Positions 54,956 to 64,000 of a stretch of DNA of 64,000 nucleotides are shown in pieces. Location of the stretch: assembly GCA_963691705.1 (NCBI GenBank), contig OY829542.1, positions 32,536,579 to 32,600,578 on the forward strand, in the 5' to 3' direction. The translations under genes and the position numbers were made by a program. Under the pieces are notes generated by a model that ran no database searches, was not told where the DNA came from, and saw nothing but the letters and a program-made list of their open reading frames with translations. This stretch comes from Viola odorata (taxonomy: Eukaryota > Streptophyta > Magnoliopsida > Malpighiales > Violaceae). The stretch's first letter is position 1, and each line of letters starts with the position of its first letter.

Positions 54956-56113
54956 GAGAAGGATGACATGGAAGGTGGCTTGGAGGCGCATAGTACAAGG
55001 TTGCACATCTACACGAGCCAATTCGTGGAAGAAAGGTTTCAAATCGGGTTCCAAGATAAATAAAAGACCGATTGGGATCTTAGGAGAGCCTCTGCCAAGT
55101 TTGAGGACATTTGGACGAGCAACTTGCAAGATGGCCCGTTGCTACTTTTGCATGCACAAGTGTCCTAAGCGCAAACGTGACGGACAACTTCATCGGACCA
55201 TATCTCGCTCATCAGAAGTTAGAATCATGCGATCTATATCAATTATGAAACCTCATTATGTCTTCTTCATTGTATCCAAAATTCAGATCAAACGGACGTA
55301 CCGTTTGTTTGTTGTGGCTCGTTACATTTTCACTGACAGTAATCCTACACGGACGAGGACTTCAAAACGCGTCCGTCAACGCCAACGACCATTCTTCATA
55401 CCAGTCAGGCCCGGACCAGGAAGAGGAGCACCCTCCTACTATTTTTGGGTCTTAGCTATCGAATGGGACAAGTTTCAGCCCAATTGGACAAGCCAATCAA
55501 CAGTTAGGGTGGGGAGACATTTTGGTGCGCAGTGTGAACGCGAGCAGCCCGCAACTTGGAGAATTCGGCCCAAACCTTGGCCTGATGATGCGAATGCTTC
55601 TAGGAAGTTCTAGAAGGCTTTATTTGTATTTATGAATTAGTTTTTACAGTTATTAGACTAGTAGAATTTCTATTTCGAAGTTACTTAGGAGTTCTAGTTA
55701 AAATAGGTTTTCTAGTCTTAGTTAAACTTGTATTGTTTATGCCTATTTAAAGGCAGCCGCTTGGCTTAATAAAATAAGATCATTTTTTGCCAAAAACCCT
55801 GAGTTAAATTTATCTCAACATTGTTCAAGTCTTGAACCTTGAATCTTTTGAGTCCGAACACTCGAAGAACAACTCAAGTAAATTGAAAGTTCAAAACCCA
55901 TCACAAGACATCGGTAAGGTCAGCTACGCTCGCCTTCACTCACCCTTGTGAGAACCTCATCAAGGCATCGGCTAGGCCAGCGAGAGCTCGTCTATGCTCA
56001 CCCGACGTGAGTCCTATTCAAATCATGTTATCAAAGACTTCCGCAACGAAATCCACACTTGAACAACGATCGCAAAAAGGAGATTCGATCCAAGCCTAGC
56101 AAGGATCGTATCA
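54781..56113 (+). repeat. 3' LTR of element C
   Basis: 1333 bp. It begins TGATACGATCC and ends GGATCGTATCA, an 11-bp perfect terminal inverted repeat. It keeps a long open frame in U3 (54834-55613) with CYFCMHKCPKRKR. Confidence 0.93.
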
Positions 56114-56118
56114 CTGAG

Positions 56119-56604
56119 GATCACGATGAATGAGGGCCGCTTGATCTATTTGACTCTCACTTTTCAAACGGATCAACGATGGAGATGAAGCTTGATTAAA
56201 AGGGTGGGTTAATTCACTTATTTGGTTCGAGCTAATGGTACGAGCAATCTCATTTGAAATGAATAAAAGCTCGAACCGAACATTACCAAAATTTAGTATA
56301 AAATGAAACATAATAAATAGTAAACAGTAAACAAGGAAAAAGTTCAATCTAAGGTTCGAGAAATCTCACTCGGAATGGATAGAAGTTCGAACGGAAAAAA
56401 ATGCTAAAGCAAAGTGAACTAAACAAAATAAAATGAAATGATGCGAAATAAAATAATAGTAGATAATATATCGTTAATAAACGAAAGTGTTCGATCTATG
56501 GTTCGAGGTATCTTGCTCGGAACCGATAAAAGTTCGAACGAAAAAATAACAAAAATATGAAATAAAAGGAAATGGCACGAAAATGATAATGGATACAATA
56601 TGGC
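56119..56604. repeat. Diverged repeats with TTCGA motifs
   Basis: Three related stretches (near 56226, 56353 and 56500) share GGTTCGAG...ATCTCACTCGGAA...AAAAGTTCGAACG, about 130-150 bp apart. No gene. Confidence 0.6.
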
Positions 56605-56898
56605 TAGGGGTGTCAAATGGGTGGGTATGGGTGGGTATGGGTAATGATTAAATGGGTATGGGTGGGTATGGGTATCATACCCATTTATTACCCATATAAT
56701 TTTTTAAATGGGTACCCATACCCATTTATACCCATTTAATTATACCCACCCATTTATACCCATTTACACCAATTTAAATCATTCTCACTCAATAAATATA
56801 TTTTTTTATTAAGTAAGATTAAAAATATTATGTTTGACCAAAAAATGTAGATTTTGACAAAGTTTGACTATGTGACTCGATTTTGACTGTGTATGATG

Positions 56899-57334
56899 AT
56901 TTTATCGTTTAAGCTCGGGTTTGACCGTTTAGGCTCGGGTTTTATCATTTAGGTTCGGTTTTGACCATTTAGGCTCGGGTTTGACCATTTAGGCTCGGAT
57001 TTTATTATTTAGGCTCAAGTTTGACCGTTTAGACTCGGGTTTGACCATTTAGACTCGGGTTTGACCATTTAGGCTCGAGTTTGACCATTTAGACTCGGGT
57101 TTGACCATTTAGGCTCGGGTTTGAAAATTTTAGGCTCGGATTTTGTCGTTTAGGTTCGGATTTGACCATTTAGGCTCGGATTTTATTGTTTAGACTCGGG
57201 TTTGACCATTTAGGCTCGAGTTTGACCATTTAGACTCGAGTTTGACCATTTAGGCTCGGGTTTGACCATTTAGGCTCGGATTTTATCGTTTAGGCTCGGG
57301 TTTGACCATTTAGACTCGGGTTTGACCATTTAGG
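56899..57334 (+). repeat. 20-bp minisatellite, about 22 units
   Basis: The unit is TTTGACCATTTAGGCTCGGG with variants (ACCGTTT, TTATCGTTT, AGACTCGG). It lies in hAT-like element 3; a related unit lies in element 2. Confidence 0.95.
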
Positions 57335-58380
57335 CCACGAGGTTTAGTCTAATACTGGTGAAAATTTTAGCATATTTTAAAATGTCATTTATTCAAATTA
57401 GCTTGTAAAAAAAATAATTAAAGCCATTTTAATAGTATATAGTACCAAATACGAATGGTACAAACATTGACATCTAATCTTGTTTTTGTTTTTGCATCCA
57501 TCTATATAATACGAAGATCATGATAGACCCTGACTTTCCAAGCCCTGGTAATCCTCGTTTAAAGGAACATCTTCATTGGTAAGTAGTCCCACTGTACTAT
57601 ATTTATCTATGTATATAATTTTTAGGCAATGTTTGCCCTTGTTGTTACTGTATTGCTGAACTAAAGTTACTGTACGGTTAAGAAAATGTACTATTTTTAA
57701 AAATTATCAAAGTGTTTGATTAAAACAGCAAAATAATTGAAAGAGGATATAAAACATTATTGTTATTTTTACTAAAAAATTGCTACATATTATTGTGTGA
57801 TAGTTAGATTTTCTCGTACAAAAATACTAATTAAAACTACAAATATAAGTAAATTAAATAATTAAATATATTATATAAAAATTAATAAATGAATACTAAA
57901 AGAAAACTATTTACGTAAAATATTTTATTTAAGTAAAAGAAACTAGGAAAATTAAATGGAAGAATTATTGTATAAAAAAACATATAATTATGATTGATTA
58001 TATATATCAATACAAATATTATATTGATTTTACAAATTAAAAACAAAGCTTAGTCTACTAATTATAATAACAATAAATTTAATTAATTAAAAAGATAAAT
58101 TAACTAACATGGACACATTTTATATATGTATATAAATGATTTATGATTATGATTTTATCTCATGAAAAGTATAAAAAATCCATTTTTAAAAAATTAAATA
58201 AAATAGGAAAAGTGGATATAGAATTACTCATCTTGAGATAGAGATTATGTTGTTGTAATTTTTAATTTATTTTGTTCATTATATAGTGTAAGAAAATTAA
58301 ATTTGTTTAAAAATAAAAAATAAAAAAGATGAGAGAGAGAGGAAAAGTAGAGATATAGGATTGACTTGAGTGTAATTACT
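57335..58380. other. AT-rich interior of hAT-like element 3
   Basis: No coding frame or structure beyond simple AT-rich sequence. Confidence 0.5.
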
Positions 58381-58717
58381 AATTAGTACCCATTGGGTAC
58401 CCATTACCCAACCCAATAAAACCCACCTATTTTAGTTTAAATGGGTATATTACCCATTTATACCCATTTAAAAATTACACTAACCCATTTAACACCCATA
58501 CCCACTTAAATTAGTTGGGTATGGGTACCCATTGGGTATGGATAGATTTTTGCCACCCCTAAATACGGCCAATGTTAAAAGGTTAATAATATGACGAATG
58601 ATAACAAATGCAAAAAATGACGAAAACGTCAAAAATCGGGTAGCAACACTCTCGTAACTAGGTCTAGTCATACAAGTATCCAATACTCATATACCTAACA
58701 TGACACTCATTATTTGT

Positions 58718-59171
58718 CTATGGAAGAGGCTTTGTAAGAGGATAAAAGCTATTGTCATTTGTCGGCACTTTGCATATCTTAACGTCACCTCTATCAATAA
58801 TCTCTCGAATAAGATGGTAACGTTTGAGTATGTGTTTGGATCGTTGATGTGATCTAGGTTTCTTTGCTTGAGCAATGACACCATTATTATCGCAATAAAT
58901 GTCCATTGGATTAACAATGTTGGGAACAACGCCTAGATCACCAACAAACTTCCTGATCCAAACGACCTCCTTAGCTACATCTGATGCTGCTATACTCAAC
59001 TTCAGTTGTAGAATCTACCACAGTTGCTTGATTTGAACTTTTCCAACTTACAACACCTACGTTCAGATGGAAAATAAATCCTGATTGTGATCTTGAATCG
59101 TCATGGTCAGTTTGGAAGCTAGCATTTGTGTAACTAGTTACAACAAGCTCATCTTCCAACCCACCATACAT
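58718..59171 (-). pseudogene. Ty1/copia RNase H remnant
   Basis: Two minus-strand frames join as a copia RNase H: SYTNASFQTDHDDSRSQSGF, VSWKSSNQ, STTEVEYSS, then ASDVAKEVVWIRKF, YCDNNGVIAQAK and KHILKRYHLIRE. The break between frames lies at about 58971-58999 (frameshift). The first catalytic Asp position reads Asn (TNAS). No RT or LTR adjoins. Confidence 0.85.
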
Positions 59172-59358
59172 GATGCGATCATGGACCCCTTACACCTTGA
59201 GGCCGAGGATACCGAGCCTAAAGGGCCAATCATATGAAGCCAAACAAAGAAGCTAACCCTTTGGTTTGAGCATGAGATGAGCAAAGACCAACCAAGAGTC
59301 GAGGAATGGGTCATAATGGTGCTCGCGCACCATATCAGAAATCTATCGGGAAGCCAAA

Positions 59359-59630
59359 AAACTATCGGGAGGTATAGGTGAAGCCAGCGCCAACCCTAAG
59401 TCCTTCGTGCAAGTCAACGGGAATCTATCAAGAAATAGGCAAACTATCGGGAGCCTATCGGGAGGCATACGTGAAGCCAACGCTAACCCTAAGCCCTTCG
59501 TGCAAGCTAAGGGGAATCTATCAAGAAATAGGCAAACTATCGGAAGCCTATCGGGAGGCATAGGTAAAGCCAGCAGCGCCAACTCTACATTTCTTGCGCA
59601 AGCTATCGGAAGAAGCCTATCGGGAGAACA
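59359..59630 (+). repeat. 82-93-bp tandem repeat in element F
   Basis: Three copies start at 59359, 59441 and 59534 with AAACTATCGG; the first lacks 11 bp (CCTATCGGGAG). The frame stays open across the copies, giving a repeated peptide (GNLSRNRQTIGSLSGGI). Confidence 0.85.
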
Positions 59631-59913
59631 ACAAGCTATCGGGAGAAGCATGGTCCATCTATCGCGTGACACATACCTTGGCCGATGATACGAGCCTAAG
59701 AGCAGCTCTATGGCCTTCCAAGAAGCCTCCTGATATGAGCACGAACCCGTACATAACCAGCAAAAGGCCTCCCGCTTGGCCTATCTTTTTCGAAAGAATT
59801 ATCAAGATATTTCCACGTGTGTCCACCAGCCGTGAAAAAGCTAAGACTCGGCTGGCCGAGCAAGGAATGGAGCGTATAGATTCGAGGACGAATCTCTTCA
59901 AAGGGGGATGGGA

Positions 59914-60530
59914 TGATACGAGCTAAAAGGCTCCATGATACGAGCTCAAGGCCAGACCGAGCCAAACCCTAGCATCCCATTTTCGGCCAAGCTGAAGCAA
60001 CATTCCAATGGCAAAACGCTATAGCGTTTTGCCCAAAACGCTATAGCATTTTGCCTCAGCTTTCTCTTGCCACATCATCAAGTGGCCGGCCATTCAGGCC
60101 CTTTGTCCAAGGGTTATTTATGTATTTTCCTCTATTTTAGCTTTCCTATAAATAGAGGACTTAGCCTTATTTGTTAGGGGTCTTTGTTTTGTTGAGTTTT
60201 CCTCTACAAAGAACACTTCACATTAGGTGAGCCAATAGGGCAAAATAGGGTTCTTCAAACCAGCACTTCATCTTCTTTACTTTGTAACAAGGTTGCTCAA
60301 GCAAGTTCTTGAGAGGGTTTGTTGGGTACTGAAGTTATATACTTATTGTTCATCTAAACACTCTCCTTTTCATCCATTAATCCGCTGCACAACCCGCACT
60401 CCTTCTAGCGACGTTATCTTCTCCATCAAATCCATCCAATCGACAATCCAACCTCCCAAAGAGGACTAGATCCAGCTCAAGAACAGCAATTCGGTCTCTT
60501 CTTCTCCAAACAGAAGTTGAGCTCTTATCA
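59914..60530 (+). repeat. 3' LTR of element F
   Basis: Starts TGATACGAGCT and ends AGCTCTTATCA. A second TGATACGAGC starts 23 bp inside. It carries the 24-bp palindrome (60010-60033, arms GGCAAAACGCTA) plus a second, imperfect copy (to 60054). TATA-like CTATAAATAG near 60147. Confidence 0.85.
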
Positions 60531-61920
60531 GCCGGGTAACCCATGAAGACTTTTCGCAAGCCTCATACCTCCAATGACCATCGCATGAGGAATCCTCGCA
60601 CCAACCCTATTCAGCCATGAATTCTTCTGGACCTTCGACCTTGAGCCACTCAAGCATAATAAGCTCGAGCCGCTGCATTCCATTTTGTGCAACCATCATG
60701 GGCAGATAGCTAGCCCTAAGGCCTTGAACTCCCGTGGGGAACGCGTCTCTCACCAAGGGCACATTCGTCACAAGGCCATTTTTGCTATCCTTAGTATAAA
60801 TACCGAACTTAGCTACTATTTTTATTAGTTTAGATATTTGAGTAATTTTGTTGAGTAGAGATAACTCCTCCTTTATCACGCTAAACTCATCTTGTGAACT
60901 TCTAAGCCTTGATGGTGCTTCGATACTCCGCAAGTAAAACGTAAACCATCAACCTTTGTATTTGTATGTAATCGTTTGCTAGCCGTTCTTGTAAACGAAA
61001 TCCTTGTGAAATATATATGTATGTTTCTGTCCATTTCTAAATCTCTACTCGTGTATTCAACGTGCATCTCAATATTCTTCACCGCGCTCAAGTCCTTCCA
61101 CCTCCCCCTTCTTATTTATCTCGGTAACATTCTTCCTTCCCTTGTTCATCTTTGCTTCCATTCCATTGCGCATCCGTACCATCTTCTTTCTTCGTTTGTG
61201 CTTGTCATTGTGTTATTTTTTGTCTCATAAAATCTCATGCTAGATCCTCTAAAGCTTCATATTATACATTGGGCCAACTCACACGGAGGTTGATGTGTTC
61301 ATGACCATGACCCCTACACCTAACCTAGAGGCCGGAGACACCATGCCCATGCAAGGGTCAATCACGAGTAGCATGGTGAAGAAGTTAGCCTTGTGGATTG
61401 AAGCTGAGTCAAGTAAGGAGCCATCTCAAGTCATAGAGAAGGTCGTCATAATGATTGCACACCATGAAGAAACCAGTGCAATCCCATGCCCTTGGATTTC
61501 AGCTAATTTTAGGTTTTGGTCATTTTGAGGAACTTAAAGTCTGGCGGCATACCGCCAGAAGCCAGGCGGCATGCCATTAGGTTCGGCATTGGCAATTTAA
61601 TTGGTAACTTAAAGGCTGGCGGCATACCACCAGAGTGAGAGCTTGGCTGACGGCATACTGCCAGCACCAAACCCTAGCCGCCCATTTGTCTTTTCAAAGT
61701 CTTTTTGCACTTTACTATAAATAGCTAATGTCTTTCATATTTCTTCCTCAGTTTTTAGTTGAAGTGAATTTGTTAAGTGAGTTTTCTCCTTCTCTTTCAC
61801 CCTAAAACTCATCTTCTTCTTTAAGAAAGATAGCTTGAATGACATTACTCCTCCCTATCTTTCTTTGGGAAATCAAAGCTTGTAACCCAATATTGGCTGT
61901 TTTCGTATATTAAGATCTAT
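60531..61920. other. LTR debris and unknown frames
   Basis: 60607-60933 (minus) has an open frame of 108 codons with no recognised domain. 60887-61210 matches the U5 of the family-4 LTR at 39429-39700 in opposite orientation. 61532-61660 carries three palindromes of the type TGGCGGCATACCGCCA (the second and third imperfect), looking like U3 of another LTR. No complete gene. Confidence 0.5.
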
Positions 61921-62521
61921 TGATATGAGCACGGGAACTAGTGGATACTTCATGCGGAGCAAGGGGATTGTGGCCATTCTCTTGAAGAGTCTTAGAGCTA
62001 AGGAGAGAAGCTTGAAATTGAAGGATAAATGGGTGACTTGCGTGCACGCTGGCCCTCACCATTGGTCCTGCACGAGACTCACGGGTAGGCCGCGCATACT
62101 ATGAAGAACCACGCGCCTAACCCTAGCAAGCCGTGAGCCCGCTCGGCCAAGCCCTAGGCCTTGCGTCCGCCTCTTGGAAGCCCACCTCAAGGTCTGCCAT
62201 GTGTCCGAAGCCCATCTCAAGGCCAAACCCATCAAGCCCCTTTGTCTAAGGGTGTAAGGGTATTTACCCCTTTATTTTTAGGCATAGGTATTTCAGCACT
62301 TGTCTTTATTTTTGTGTTATCTTCAACCTAGACCAAACTCTCTAGTTAGCTTTTAGGGTTCTTCAAATTAGCAACTATTCTATTCAATTCGGGTTACTCA
62401 TCCAAGAGGTGAGGGGGTCAAATTAATAGTAGATCTTTAGTACTTTTTGGCAAGGTTACTCAAGCTAGACTTGAGGCGTTTCTCAAGAACTAAGTTCTGT
62501 TTTGTTCATCATATATATACA
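61921..62521 (+). repeat. Partial LTR (type 3b) split by element D
   Basis: Starts TGATATGAGCAC, similar in layout to the solo LTR 7438-8293 (read on minus). It runs to 62521, where the LTR of element D begins. Confidence 0.5.
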
Positions 62522-63856
62522 TGATACGATCCTTGCTAGGCTTGGACCGATTCTCCTTTTTGGGATCGTTGTTCAAGTGTGGATTTTGTTGCGGAAGTCT
62601 TTGATAACATGATTTGAATAAGACTCACGTCGGGTGAGCATAGATGAGCTCTCGCTGGCCTAGCCGATGCCTTGATGAGGTTCTCACAAGGGTGAGTGAA
62701 GGCGAGCATAGCTGACCTTACCGATGTCTTGTGATGGGTTTTGAACTTTCAATTTACTTGAGTTGTTCTTTGAGTATCCGGACTCAAAGGATTCAAGGTT
62801 CAAGACTTGAAAAATGTTGAGATCAATTTAACTCAGGGTTTTTGGCAAAAAAGATCTTATTTTATTAAGACAAGTGGCTGCCTTTAAATAGGCATAAACA
62901 GTACAAGTTTAACTAAGACTAGAAAACCTATTTTAACTAGAACTCCTAAGTAACTTCGAAATAGAACTTCTACTAGTCTAATAACTGTAAAAACTAATTA
63001 ATAAATACCAAAAAATATTTCTAGAACATCCTAGAAGCATTCGTATCATCAGACCAAGGTTTGGGCTGAATTCTCCAAGTCGCGGGCTGCTCGCGTTCAC
63101 ACTGCCCGCCAAAATGTCTCCCCACCCTAACTGTTGATTGGCTTGTCCAATTGGGCTGAAACTTGTCCCATTCGATAGCTAAGACCCAAAAATAGTAGGA
63201 GGGTGCTCCTCTTCCTGGTCCGGTCCTGACTGGTCCGAAGAATGGTCGTTGGCGTTGACGGACGCATTTTGAAGTCCTCGTCCGTGTAGGATTGCTGTCA
63301 GCGAAAATGTATCGAGCCATAACAAACAAACGGTTCGTCCGTTTGATCTGATTTTTTTGAAACAATGAAGAAGACATCATGAGGTTTCATAATTGATATA
63401 GATCGCATGATTCTGACTTCTGATGATCGAGATATGGTCCGACGAAGTTGTCCGTCACGTTTGCGCTTAGGACACTTGTGCATGCAAAAGTAGCAACGGG
63501 CCTTCTTGCACGTTGCTCATCTAAATGTCCTCAAACTTGGAAGAGGCTCTCCTAAGATCCCAATCGGTCTTGTATTTATCTTGGAACCCGATTTGGAACC
63601 TTTCTTCCATGAATTGGCTCGTGTAGATGTGCAACCTTGCACTATGCGCCTCCAAGCCAACTTCCATGTCATCTTTCGCCTAAGGACTTGATCCAGCAAC
63701 GTTCCTTGCCTAGTTTCCATGTCTAGAGGTTGTTGTAACCTCCCTTGAAGCTTTGGAACGTCTTGGGCTCGACGTTTTAGGTTGATTGGCCTTGGTCTCA
63801 AGGCGTGTGCGCGTTGTGCGTGCGTTAGGGTTAGCCTCGGGGCTAGGATCGTATCA
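62522..63856 (-). repeat. 3' LTR of family-2 element D
   Basis: 1335 bp. In minus orientation it starts TGATACGATCCTAGCC (63856) and ends AAGGATCGTATCA (62522), the same 11-bp terminal inverted repeat as in C. The body follows the LTRs of element C with scattered changes. Confidence 0.92.
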
Positions 63857-64000
63857 TTCCCTTCCCCTTCGAAAAGATTCACCCTCGAATCTGTCTCCTC
63901 AATGGCAGCAACACTCTCCAAATTAGAAATAGTAAAGGAAACATGAAAGTGATAGGAAATACCCAAGGTATCCAACTCGGCGGTGGTGCCTTTGTGTGCG
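63857..64000 (-). mobile_element. Internal 3' end of element D, runs off the window
   Basis: Minus strand: purine tract, hairpin GATTCG-AGGG-TGAATC (63876-63891, one mismatch) and codons ISYHFHVSFTISNLESVAAI matching frame 2 of element C. The rest lies beyond 64000. Confidence 0.88.

Larger units (their letters stand above)
50258..56113 (+). mobile_element. Non-autonomous LTR retrotransposon C (family 2), complete
   Basis: LTRs of 1332 and 1333 bp flank a 3.2-kb interior. TSD CTGAG at 50253-50257 and 56114-56118. About 35 LTR differences by eye (about 2.6%), so clearly older than element B. The interior codes a 630-residue protein with a retropepsin-like part and a second overlapping frame; there is no RT, RNase H or integrase. 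Primer core, LTR ends and PPT hairpin match family 1. Confidence 0.93.
56605..58561. mobile_element. Non-autonomous hAT-like DNA transposon 3
   Basis: Left end TAGGGGTGTCAAATGGGT; right end reverse-complemented TAGGGGTGGCAAAAAT. Flanks AATATGGC (56597-56604) and AATACGGC (58562-58569) agree at 7 of 8. Subterminal GGGTATGGG/ACCCATTT repeats occur on both ends. The interior holds a 20-bp minisatellite and AT-rich DNA, with no transposase. Confidence 0.85.
59172..60530 (+). mobile_element. 3' part of a family-3 element (F)
   Basis: The internal end carries tandem repeats, then the hairpin GATTCG-AGGA-CGAATC (59879-59894), the purine tract AAAGGGGGATGGGA and a 617-bp LTR (59914-60530). No primer site follows the LTR, so it is a 3' LTR. 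The left border is unclear; a copia remnant precedes it. Confidence 0.7.

Noticed and set aside
56899..57334. CRISPR-like array
   Set aside because: Units are contiguous 20-mers without spacers, in a plant hAT-like element.
1..64000. tRNA, rRNA or other structured RNA genes
   Set aside because: No cloverleaf-type boxes or rRNA signatures noticed; primer sites only resemble tRNA 3' ends.

Overview
The window is nuclear DNA from a flowering plant, most likely a eudicot. It has GT-AG introns, AT-rich spacers, plant-type receptor-like kinase and OLA1 genes, and dense LTR retrotransposons. Only two host genes look complete. One is an LRR receptor pseudokinase of the GHR1 type (20558-24396, minus, 3 coding exons, 1061 aa). 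The other is the ATPase OLA1/YchF (31524-37628, minus, 11 coding exons, 394 aa). Almost everything else is transposon or transposon debris.

Left third (1-16.7 kb): a Ty3/gypsy element (A) enters from the left edge with a gag-pol frame carrying two in-frame TAG codons. It sits inside a mosaic LTR. Then come a Tat/Athila-type LTR with a tRNA-Asp-like primer site, a solo LTR, and a duplicated 560-bp unit. The second copy of that unit is split by a complete minus-strand non-autonomous element (E, 8971-13613, TSD GTTTT). A decayed integrase gene follows, split by a solo family-1 LTR (15201-16190, TSD CTATA).

Middle (16.7-40 kb): diverged tandem repeats with a hAT-like element (17101-18140), the GHR1-type gene, and a second hAT-like element (26988-30109). 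The second hAT-like element carries intron-containing pieces of two host genes, DJ-1 and the PP2A A subunit (a Pack-hAT). Then comes OLA1 with a MITE in its last intron and a Mutator-like MITE upstream.

Right third (40-64 kb): an intact and very young family-1 element (B, 40688-48273) with a 1691-codon gag-pol, two 907-bp LTRs differing at three positions, and TSD CATCC. It is nested in a copia 3' LTR. Then come a non-autonomous family-2 element (C, 50258-56113, TSD CTGAG), a third hAT-like element with a 20-bp minisatellite, a copia RNase H remnant, the 3' end of a family-3 element (F), and the 3' LTR of a second family-2 element (D) leaving at the right edge.

Main idea: families 1, 2 and 3 have different LTR bodies and internal genes but share the signals a replication machinery reads. 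These are the primer-binding core TGGTAGCGGAGC, LTR ends of the form TGATACGA...TATCA, and a GATTCG-AGGR-CGAATC inverted repeat just before the polypurine tract. Family 1 codes for a full gag-pol. Copies C and E code for unfamiliar proteins without reverse transcriptase. The window therefore looks like one autonomous driver with at least two parasitic families. All coordinates of exons, LTR ends and TSDs were read by eye from the bases. No alignment or database search was run.
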